Source of the DNA: an uncultured Rivibacter sp.
Lineage (GTDB): Bacteria > Pseudomonadota > Gammaproteobacteria > Burkholderiales > Burkholderiaceae
NCBI GenBank assembly: GCA_946481025.1
Contig: CAMLNA010000095.1
Coordinates: 1-16,888, forward strand
Direction: 5' to 3'
Length of the DNA: 16,888 bases
The translations under genes were made by a program, and so were the position numbers. Positions within the stretch are counted from its first letter, which is position 1; every line of letters starts with the position of its first letter. Of the stretch, positions 6,438 through 13,109 are shown in pieces. Under the pieces are notes generated by a model, which made no database searches, was not told the origin of the DNA, and saw only the letters and a list, made by a program, of their open reading frames with translations.

Positions 6438-8960
6438 TCAAGCCTGCGGCGGCCCCGCCAGGTGATCGTCGAGGCAGCGCAGCAGCGCCATCACGTCCAG
6501 CGGCTTCGTGAGGTAGGTGGACACGCCGTGCAGTCGCGCGGCACGGATCTGCTCGGGCATCGCATCGGCCGACAGCGCCACGCGAGGCATGCCGGCCAGC
6601 GCCGGGTCGGCTTCGAGCGCCTGCAGCACGTCGAAGCCGCTCATGTCGCCCAGGTGCATGTCGAGCAGCAGCAGCTGCGGCCGTTCGCAGCGGGCCAGCT
6701 CGATCGCCTCGGCGCCGTTGCGCGCCACCACGAGCTGCCATTGCGGCCGCAAGGCCATCACCTGGCGCACCAGCTCCACGTTGACCTCGTTGTCCTCGGC
6801 ATACAGCACCTTGCAGGACACACCGTCGCCGATGTCCCTCGCCAGGCCGGGCGCGGCGGCGAGGGCGATCGGCGGCTCGGCGACGGGCAGCCGCACGGTG
6901 AAGCAGGAGCCGCTGCCCGGCTCGCTGTCCACGTCGATCAGGCCGCCCATCAGCTCGACCAGCTTGCGCGTGATGACCAGGCCGATGCCGGTGCCTTCGA
7001 TGCCCGAGCGCTCGGCGCCCAGGCGGTTGAAGGGCTCGTACAGCCGCAGGCGCTGCTCGGCCGACAGGCCCGGCCCGGTGTCCGCCACGCTGATGGCCAC
7101 CAGCGACGGCCCGCCCGCCCGGCCGACCTCCACGCGCGTCCGTATGCGCACGCTGCCGCCGGCCCGGTTGTACTTGATGGCGTTGGACAGCAGGTTGGTC
7201 AGCACCTGGCGCAGCCGCACGTGGTCGCCGCGCACGTGCAGTCGCGCGTCAGGCGCGTCGTGGCCGATCGAGACACCGGCATGCTGCGCGTCGTGCGCCA
7301 TCAGCGACATCGCGTCGTCGATGACCTGCGCGACGCGCAGCGCCTCCAGCGACAGCGGCAATCCGCCGGCCTCGATGCGCGACAGGTCCAGCACGTCGGC
7401 GATCATGGCCAGCAGGTGGGCGCCGGCGCGTTCGATGTGCTCGACCTTGGCTCGCTGCGCCGGTGACAACGGCTGGTTCGCATCCACCCGCAGCAGCTGC
7501 GCGAAGCCGAGCACGGCATTGAGCGGCGTGCGCAGCTCGTGGCTCATGCGCGACAGGAATTCCGTCTTGGCCCGGTTGGCGCGCTCCGCGGCCTCGGCCA
7601 GCACCAGGGCCTCTTCATAGCGGCGCCGATCGGTCACGTCCATCAGGTAGCCGGTCCACAGCACGCTGCCGTCGGCCAGGCTTTCGGGCGCCGCCTCGCC
7701 GGCGAGCCAGCGCTGGCCGCGGCGCGGCAGCACCACGCGGAACTCCTTGCGAAGCGGCACCAGGCTGGCGGCGCCCTGGTGCATCGACGCCTCGAGCCCC
7801 GGGAGGTCGTCGGGGTGGATGCGCTCGAACAGCATCGAGGCGTCGTCGCGCACCCCGTCGGGTTCGAGCTCGAACAGATCGCGCAGGCCGTTGCTGGCAT
7901 AGGGCATCAGCCGCTGCCCGCCGGGCATCAGCCGGAACTGGTAGATGAGGCCCGGCACCTGGCGCGTGAGCTTGTGCAGCAGCGCGTCGCGGTCGCGCAG
8001 CACGCCTTCGGCCTGCTTCTGTTCGCTGATGTCCTCGACCACCGAGATGAAGTGCAGCGGCGCCCCCTCACCGTCGCGCACCAGGGCGACCGTGAGGTTG
8101 ACCCACACGACGGCGCCGTCGGGCCGCAGGTAGCGCTTCTGCGTGCGGAAGTCGCTCGCATGCCCGGACAGCAGCGCGTCGCGATGCGCCAGGTTGTCGG
8201 CCACGTCATCGGGATGGGTCACGTCGGAAAACCGCAGGCGTTGCAACTCGTCGCGCGTGCGGCCGAGGATCTCGCAGAAGCGCTGGTTCACCTCCCGCAG
8301 GCGGCCGTCGAGCGCCACGTGCGCCATGCCCACCGCCGCCATCTCGAAGGCCGCGCGAAAGCGTGCCTCGCTGAGCCGGAGCGCCTCTTCGGCGCGGCGC
8401 CGCTGGCGGTCGCTCAGCGTGGCGCTCACGATCGCGGCCACGCTGCCCAGCAGCGGCTGCAGGCGCTCGACCAGCCGGGTGTCGTAGCCACCCTCGCGGT
8501 TGGCCAGCCCCACCTGGCCCACCAGTTCACCGCCGTGGAACAGCGGTACCCCCAGGAAGCTGCGCAGGCCCGGATGGCCGGGCGGCAGGCCACCGCGGCG
8601 CGCATCGTTCGCGGGGTCGTTGGAGATCACCACCTCACCGGTGGTGAGGGCGCGGCCGAGCAGGTTGTCGAGGTTGCGGAACTCGATGCCGCGGGGCCGC
8701 TCGCGCGCCACCATCTCGCGCGTGGCGTCGTCCCACGAGATGTCGCTCAAGGTGAAGATCTTCAGGTAGGGCTGCTGCCGCTCGTCGCGCCACACTTCGC
8801 CGATGAAGCCGTAGGCGCTGCCGGACAGGCTCAGCAGGTCGGGCAGCAGCGCGTCGAACACCTCGTGCGCGGCGGCCGTGCGGATGAAGCTGGCCTGCAG
8901 GCGGCGGATGATGACGCCCAGGTCTTCGACGGAGATCGGCGGCGGCGCGGGGGCACTCAC
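6438..8960 (-). CDS. Soluble GAF-PAS-PAS hybrid histidine kinase with C-terminal receiver
   Basis: This 840-residue sensor kinase autophosphorylates on His and passes the phosphate to its own receiver Asp, presumably then to an HPt protein encoded elsewhere. Domains in order: GAF (about 25-185), PAS with PAC (about 197-318, ending VVEDISEQKQAE), a second PAS with PAC (about 328-447, ending YLMDVTDRRRYEE), HisKA with phospho-accepting His474 in SRMSHELRTPLN, and HATPase_c with N box NLLSNAIKYN (Asn593), G1 DTGPG (627-631) and G2 GTGIGL (656-661). The receiver (about 716-835) has acidic Glu722/Asp723, phospho-accepting Asp767, Ser797 and Lys819. There is no membrane helix, so it should sense a cytoplasmic signal such as a cofactor, redox state or small ligand. 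The frame has no nearby ATG. GTG at 8960 sits just before the first domain, with GTG at 9011 as an alternative; neither has a good Shine-Dalgarno. No DNA-binding output domain is present. Confidence 0.88.
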   Translation of the reverse strand: MSAPAPPPISVEDLGVIIRRLQASFIRTAAAHEVFDALLPDLLSLSGSAYGFIGEVWRDERQQPYLKIFTLSDISWDDATREMVARERPRGIEFRNLDNLLGRALTTGEVVISNDPANDARRGGLPPGHPGLRSFLGVPLFHGGELVGQVGLANREGGYDTRLVERLQPLLGSVAAIVSATLSDRQRRRAEEALRLSEARFRAAFEMAAVGMAHVALDGRLREVNQRFCEILGRTRDELQRLRFSDVTHPDDVADNLAHRDALLSGHASDFRTQKRYLRPDGAVVWVNLTVALVRDGEGAPLHFISVVEDISEQKQAEGVLRDRDALLHKLTRQVPGLIYQFRLMPGGQRLMPYASNGLRDLFELEPDGVRDDASMLFERIHPDDLPGLEASMHQGAASLVPLRKEFRVVLPRRGQRWLAGEAAPESLADGSVLWTGYLMDVTDRRRYEEALVLAEAAERANRAKTEFLSRMSHELRTPLNAVLGFAQLLRVDANQPLSPAQRAKVEHIERAGAHLLAMIADVLDLSRIEAGGLPLSLEALRVAQVIDDAMSLMAHDAQHAGVSIGHDAPDARLHVRGDHVRLRQVLTNLLSNAIKYNRAGGSVRIRTRVEVGRAGGPSLVAISVADTGPGLSAEQRLRLYEPFNRLGAERSGIEGTGIGLVITRKLVELMGGLIDVDSEPGSGSCFTVRLPVAEPPIALAAAPGLARDIGDGVSCKVLYAEDNEVNVELVRQVMALRPQWQLVVARNGAEAIELARCERPQLLLLDMHLGDMSGFDVLQALEADPALAGMPRVALSADAMPEQIRAARLHGVSTYLTKPLDVMALLRCLDDHLAGPPQA

Positions 8961-8987
8961 GGTCAGGCTCGGGCCGCGTGCTGTGAC

Positions 8988-9009
8988 GGCCGGTGGCGGG
9001 GGACCGGCC
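8988..9009 (-). promoter_or_regulatory. Inverted repeat upstream of the hybrid kinase start
   Basis: GGCCGGT at 8988-8994 and ACCGGCC at 9003-9009 form a perfect 7-bp stem with an 8-base loop, about 28 bases upstream of the GTG chosen for the kinase. No T tract follows in the direction of the kinase gene, so it is not a standard terminator. It could be an operator or an mRNA structure near the start. If translation instead begins at GTG 9011, this stem lies inside the coding region. Confidence 0.3.
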
Positions 9010-9060
9010 ACTGTGGCACGCGAGGCGAGCCCTTGCCAAGCGCAACATTGCCGCGAGGTG

Positions 9061-9076
9061 CACCCTCTTTCGGGTG
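9061..9076 (-). other. Small hairpin just after the Bug receptor gene
   Basis: CACCC (9061-9065) and GGGTG (9072-9076) give a 5-bp stem with a 6-base loop, 15 bases past the stop of the minus-strand Bug receptor. There is no T run, so transcription may continue into the kinase gene. It could stabilise the 3' end of the receptor mRNA or mean nothing. Confidence 0.2.
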
Positions 9077-9091
9077 ACGGTCGGGCGTTCT

Positions 9092-10060
9092 TCAGCCGGG
9101 CTTGGCCAGGCCGAGCTTGTCGACCAGCGCCTTCTCGCGCCTGAAGGTCTCTTCGGCGAACCGCGCATAGCGTTGCGGGTCCATGTGCATGAGCTGCTGG
9201 TCGTACCTGGCCAGCGCCTCCACGTGGTTGGGCATCTCCATCGCCTGCTTGAAGGCGTCGTGGATGCGCTGCACCAGCTTCGCCTCCATGCCCTTGGGCC
9301 CGCCGATGCCGTAGGGCGAAGCCTGCACGATCGGCAGGCCCAGCTCCTTGAGGGTGGGCACGTCGGGAAACTTCGGCAGGCGCTGCTCGCCCCAGGTGTT
9401 GAGCACGCGCAGCTTGCCGGCCGCGACGTGCGGCGCGAAACCGGTGGAGTCGGCCGCGGCCATGATGTGGCCGCCCAGGATCGCCTGCATCAGGTCGGCG
9501 CTGCCCTTGAACGGCACGTGGTTGAGCTGCAGCCCGGCCTGCTGCGCGATGTCCTCCATCGTGAGGTGCGGGCTGGTCAGCACGCCGGTCGAGCCGTAGG
9601 TGAGCTGGCCGGGGTTGGCCTTGGCCCAGGCGACGAAATGGGTCCAGGTCTTCAGCGGCGAATCGGCCGGCACCACCAGGCCGAAGGCATAACCGGTCAC
9701 GCCGATGATGTAGCTGATGTCCTTGACCGGGTCCCAGTTGATCCTGGTGGTGTAGGGCAGTCGGAACACGCCGAGCGGAATCTGGGCCAGGGTGTAGCCG
9801 TCGGGCCTGGCCAGCTGCAGCTGCTGCGCGGGCAGCGTGCCGCCGGCGCCCGGCTTGTTCTCGACCAGCACCTGCTGGCCCAGCAGCTTGCCGGCGTTTT
9901 CGGCCAGAACGCGCATGGTGATGTCGGTCGGACCGCCCGCCGGGAAGGCGATCACCAGCCGCACCGGCTGGCTCGGCCAGGCCTGCGCGCGCACCGCGGC
10001 GGGCGCGGCGCCGGCCACGGTGCCGGCCCCGATCAACTTCAACACCTGGCGTCGGCGCAT
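9092..10060 (-). CDS. Tripartite tricarboxylate transporter-type periplasmic receptor (Bug/TctC), Tat signal
   Basis: This 322-residue protein is a Bug-family extracytoplasmic receptor, which binds small carboxylates or related compounds in the periplasm. Family hallmarks are [20 protein letters not shown] after the signal, [10 protein letters not shown], the ARPDGYTL motif, a central LTYGSTG and AAGKLRVL, and [11 protein letters not shown] in the second half. The N-terminus [13 protein letters not shown] followed by a small-residue hydrophobic stretch fits a twin-arginine signal (RRQVLK), with cleavage likely after Ala25. The start is well supported by AGGAGG at 10065-10070, four bases away. 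No TctA or TctB membrane subunit is in the window, so it is an orphan receptor. It is divergent from a second Bug gene and lies 131 bases upstream of the hybrid kinase on the same strand. Whether it delivers substrate to a remote transporter or serves as a sensor partner is unknown. Confidence 0.92.
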   Translation of the reverse strand: MRRRQVLKLIGAGTVAGAAPAAVRAQAWPSQPVRLVIAFPAGGPTDITMRVLAENAGKLLGQQVLVENKPGAGGTLPAQQLQLARPDGYTLAQIPLGVFRLPYTTRINWDPVKDISYIIGVTGYAFGLVVPADSPLKTWTHFVAWAKANPGQLTYGSTGVLTSPHLTMEDIAQQAGLQLNHVPFKGSADLMQAILGGHIMAAADSTGFAPHVAAGKLRVLNTWGEQRLPKFPDVPTLKELGLPIVQASPYGIGGPKGMEAKLVQRIHDAFKQAMEMPNHVEALARYDQQLMHMDPQRYARFAEETFRREKALVDKLGLAKPG

Positions 10061-10240
10061 GGAACCTCCTCGCGTGCTGCGGGCTCAACGATCGAACGCG
10101 CAGCATCGCACTGCGGGCCCGCAACGGCATCCGTGTTTGTGCCCAACGCGGCTGTCGCCTGCGCGACGTCCTGCGGGCATGCCCGGTGGCCGGCACGCCG
10201 ATGCAACACGACACTACGCCGACAGGAATGGAGACCGCCG
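10061..10240. promoter_or_regulatory. Divergent regulatory region between two Bug receptor genes
   Basis: This 180-base region must hold the promoters of both divergent receptor genes. It contains two perfect 12-base palindromes, TGCGGGCCCGCA at 10112-10123 and CGGGCATGCCCG at 10174-10185, and three direct copies of CTGCGGGC. I found no convincing -35/-10 pair on either strand. Shared control of the two receptors by a regulator bound here is an inference. Confidence 0.5.
10077..10178 (+). repeat. Three direct copies of CTGCGGGC
   Basis: CTGCGGGC occurs at 10077-10084, 10111-10118 and 10171-10178. The second and third copies are 60 bases apart and each begins one of the two palindromes of this region. 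The first copy lies next to the ribosome-binding site of the minus-strand receptor gene. They may be operator half-sites. GC-rich composition raises the chance of coincidence. Confidence 0.4.
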
Positions 10241-11272
10241 ATGAAAGCTCGCCCCTCTGCCGCCCGTCGCTTCACGCGCCGCCTGGTGCTCGCGCTGCCG
10301 CTGTGCGCAGCCGCCGGCGCATGGCTGGCGCCCGGCGCAGCCATCGCGCAGGCTGCCGCCTGGCCGGCCAAGCCCATCCGCATCGTGGTGCCGTTCCCTG
10401 CGGCAGGCACCACGGACATCCTCGCGCGCGCGCTGGCGCCCGAGCTGCAGAAGGCGCTGGGCCAGCCGGTGGTGGTGGACAACAAGGCCGGCGCCGGCGG
10501 CAATATCGGCTCGGCCGAAGTGGCCAAGGCCGCGCCCGACGGCTACACCTTCCTGATGGGCACGGTGGGCACGCACGGCATCAATGCCGCGCTGTATCCC
10601 AAGCTGCCCTACGACCCCTTCAAGGACTTCGTGCCGGTGACGCTGGTGGCCGCGGTGCCCAACGTGCTGGTGCTCAACCCGGCCAAGGCCGACGCCCTGG
10701 GCATCCGCAGCGTGCCCGACCTCGTGAAGTACGCGCGGGCCCACCCCGGCAAGCTCAACATGGCGAGCTCCGGCAACGGCACCTCCATCCACCTGTCGGG
10801 CGAGCTCTTCAAGACCATGACCGGCACCTTCCTCGTGCACTTCCCGTACCGCGGCTCGGGGCCGGCGCTGATCGACCTGATGGGCGGCAGCGTGGACCTC
10901 ATGTTCGACAACCTGCCTTCGGCCATGCCGCACATCAAGGCCGGCAAGCTGCGCGCCCTGGCCGTGACGAGCAACGTGCGCTCGCAGGCACTGCCCGACG
11001 TGCCCACCCTGGAGGAAGCCGGCCCGGTGAAGGGCTACGACGCGAGCTCGTGGTTCGGCCTGCTGGCACCGGCCGGCACGCCGATGGAAATCGTCAACCG
11101 GGTGCAGCAGGAAACCGCCAAGGCCATGGCGACGCCGGCGCTGAAGGAACGGCTGCTGTCGCAAGGCGCCATTCCCAGCGGCAACACCAGCGCCGAGTTC
11201 GCCAGGTTCATCGCCGACGAACACAGGAAGTGGGCCGCGGTGGTGAAGGCTTCGGGAGCGAAGGTGGACTGA
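10241..11272 (+). CDS. Tripartite tricarboxylate transporter-type periplasmic receptor (Bug/TctC), second copy
   Basis: This 343-residue Bug-family receptor has clear hallmarks: [77 protein letters not shown] and [12 protein letters not shown]. The signal sequence (about 1-36, likely cleavage AIA-QA) contains [10 protein letters not shown], which could be read by the Tat or the Sec pathway. I placed the start at ATG 10241, seven bases after GGAG at 10230-10233. The same frame stays open far upstream, but that stretch lies opposite the divergent receptor gene and is not protein-like. This protein is closer to the classic Bug pattern than the divergent copy, so the pair is unlikely to be a recent duplication. 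A SulP permease gene starts 40 bases downstream on the same strand. The ligand cannot be deduced from sequence alone. Confidence 0.92.
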   Translation: MKARPSAARRFTRRLVLALPLCAAAGAWLAPGAAIAQAAAWPAKPIRIVVPFPAAGTTDILARALAPELQKALGQPVVVDNKAGAGGNIGSAEVAKAAPDGYTFLMGTVGTHGINAALYPKLPYDPFKDFVPVTLVAAVPNVLVLNPAKADALGIRSVPDLVKYARAHPGKLNMASSGNGTSIHLSGELFKTMTGTFLVHFPYRGSGPALIDLMGGSVDLMFDNLPSAMPHIKAGKLRALAVTSNVRSQALPDVPTLEEAGPVKGYDASSWFGLLAPAGTPMEIVNRVQQETAKAMATPALKERLLSQGAIPSGNTSAEFARFIADEHRKWAAVVKASGAKVD

Positions 11273-11312
11273 GCAAGGCACCCGAGCACGGGCGGTTATC
11301 GTTCAGGGCTCC

Positions 11313-13100
11313 ATGCCGACGACGAAGCCTGCCCCGAACTTCGCGACCAGACTCTTCCCCTGGCTCACCCGCGTCGATGCCGGCAGCCTGCGTGCCGACG
11401 CGCTGGCCGGCCTGCTGGGTGCCCTGCTCGTGCTGCCGCAGGGCATCGCCTTCGCGGCGCTGGCCGGCCTGCCGCCGCAGTACGGCCTGTACACGGCCAT
11501 CGTGCCCTGCGTGGTGGCGGCCGTGGCCGGCTCGAGCTGGCACGTCGTTTCCGGACCCACCAATGCCAATTCGCTGGCGCTGCTGGCCATGCTGGCGCCG
11601 CTCGCGCTGCCCGGCAGCACGGGCTACGTGGAGCTGGCCCTGGCGGTCACGCTGATGGTGGGGCTGCTGCAGCTGGCCATCGGCGGCTTGCGGCTGGGGT
11701 GGCTGGCGCATTTCATCTCGCCGGCCGCGCTGCGCGGCTTCATGGGCGGCGCGGCCTTGCTGATCGCGGTGCACGCGCTGAAGGACCTGCTCGGGCTGGC
11801 CGCGATGCCCGTGGGGCAGGGCGCGGGCTCGGTGCTCGCCTACGTCGCCGGCCACGCGGCCGAGGCCCAGCCGGCAGCGCTGGGCGTGGGCGCGCTGGCG
11901 GTCGCGGTGGCGTTGACGCTGCGCCGCATCGCGCCGCACTGGCCGGCGATGCTGATCGCGCTGGCCGCGGCCAGCCTGGCCGCCTGGTGGCTGCGTCACG
12001 GCGGCACTGCCGTGCACACCGTCGGCCTGCTGCCCTCGCCCTGGCCCAGCCCGCACCTGCCGCAGGTGCCGCTGCAGCGCCTGCCCGAACTGATGGGCCT
12101 GGCCTTCGCGCTCACCATCGTGGCCCTCGGCCAGTCGATCTCCATCGCCAAGGCGGTCGCCGCGCGGTCGGGCCAGCTGATCGACGCCGACCGCGAGTTC
12201 ATCGGGCAGGGGCTGTCCAACATGGTGGGCGGGCTGTTCAGCTGCTACGTCTCGTGCGGCTCGCTCAACCGCTCGATGCCCAACCTCGACGCCGGCGCGC
12301 GCACGCCGCTGGCCGCGGTGTTCTCGGCCGTGCTGCTGCTGGCGCTGGTGGCGATGAGCGCCCCCCTGCTGGCGCTCATTCCGATGGCGGCCATCGGCGC
12401 GCTGCTGCTGTGGGTGGCCTGGTCGCTGCTCGACCTGCCGAGCTGGCGCGAACTGGCGCGGCTGTCGCGCACCGACTTCGTCATCGCGCTGGCCACGCTG
12501 GCGGCCACGCTGACGCTGCGGCTCGAGGTGGCCATCCTGCTGGGCACCCTGGCCTCGCTGGTGACCTACCTCTCGCGCACCGCGCGCCCGGCCATGCGCA
12601 GCATGGGCTTCGACAGCTTCGCGGCCGACCGCCCCTTCGTGGTGGTGGACGGCAACCCGGACGCCATGCCCGAATGCCCGCAGCTCAAGCTGCTGCGCAT
12701 GGAAGGCTCGGTGTTCTTCGGCGCCGTGCCGCACGTGGCCGACAAGTTGTCCGCACTGCGCAGCGAACCGCAGCCGCAGCACCACCTGCTCGTGATGAGC
12801 AAGAGCATGAACTTCATCGACCTGGCCGGTGCGCAGCTGTGGCAACGCGAGCTGGAAGCGCGCCGCACGATGGGCGGCGACCTCTATTTCCACCGGCCGC
12901 GGCCGCAGGTGATCGAGGCGTGGCAGCGCGTCGGCTTCATCACGGCACTGGGTGAAGACCATGTGTTCGCCGACAAGCGCAGCGCGCTCGCGGCCATCGT
13001 GCCGCGGCTCGATGGCGAGATCTGCGCGAAGTGTTCGGTGCGGTGCTTCGAGGAGTGCGAACGCCAGCCGGGCGCGAAAGACTGGGACTGGCAGCTCTGA
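11313..13100 (+). CDS. SulP (SLC26) family anion permease with STAS domain
   Basis: This 595-residue inner-membrane protein belongs to the SulP family of sulfate, bicarbonate or dicarboxylate transporters. The membrane part (about 25-425) begins with the family hallmark LPQGIAFAALAGLPPQYGLY (41-60), followed by a VVSGPTNANSLA motif (78-89). The region around 296-332 (FIGQGLSNMVGG, then CGSLNRSMPN and DAGARTPLA) matches the conserved late-helix segment. A C-terminal STAS domain spans about 457-565; its phosphoserine position known from anti-anti-sigma factors is not Ser here (FIDLAG). The last 25 residues carry four Cys in a C-x2-C-x3-C-x3-C pattern (571, 574, 578, 582). The start ATG 11313 has only a weak AGGG upstream. 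It probably shares a transcript with the Bug receptor 40 bases before it. Substrate is undetermined; sulfate is the default guess only. Confidence 0.9.
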   Translation: MPTTKPAPNFATRLFPWLTRVDAGSLRADALAGLLGALLVLPQGIAFAALAGLPPQYGLYTAIVPCVVAAVAGSSWHVVSGPTNANSLALLAMLAPLALPGSTGYVELALAVTLMVGLLQLAIGGLRLGWLAHFISPAALRGFMGGAALLIAVHALKDLLGLAAMPVGQGAGSVLAYVAGHAAEAQPAALGVGALAVAVALTLRRIAPHWPAMLIALAAASLAAWWLRHGGTAVHTVGLLPSPWPSPHLPQVPLQRLPELMGLAFALTIVALGQSISIAKAVAARSGQLIDADREFIGQGLSNMVGGLFSCYVSCGSLNRSMPNLDAGARTPLAAVFSAVLLLALVAMSAPLLALIPMAAIGALLLWVAWSLLDLPSWRELARLSRTDFVIALATLAATLTLRLEVAILLGTLASLVTYLSRTARPAMRSMGFDSFAADRPFVVVDGNPDAMPECPQLKLLRMEGSVFFGAVPHVADKLSALRSEPQPQHHLLVMSKSMNFIDLAGAQLWQRELEARRTMGGDLYFHRPRPQVIEAWQRVGFITALGEDHVFADKRSALAAIVPRLDGEICAKCSVRCFEECERQPGAKDWDWQL

Positions 13101-13109
13101 GCGGCGCGT

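Noticed and set aside
6438..10214. A single 1258-residue protein with the hybrid kinase as its C-terminal part
   Set aside because: The upstream third of that frame runs through the Bug receptor gene in a different frame and is Arg/Gly-rich nonsense. The kinase domains begin just after GTG 8960.
8993..11272. A 759-residue protein ending in the second Bug receptor
   Set aside because: The portion before 10241 lies opposite the divergent receptor gene and is not protein-like. ATG 10241 with GGAG and a signal peptide is clearly the start.
11208..12962. A 584-codon open frame antisense to the SulP gene
   Set aside because: Arg/His/Gln/Gly-rich shadow frame; the SulP and STAS motifs are on the + strand.
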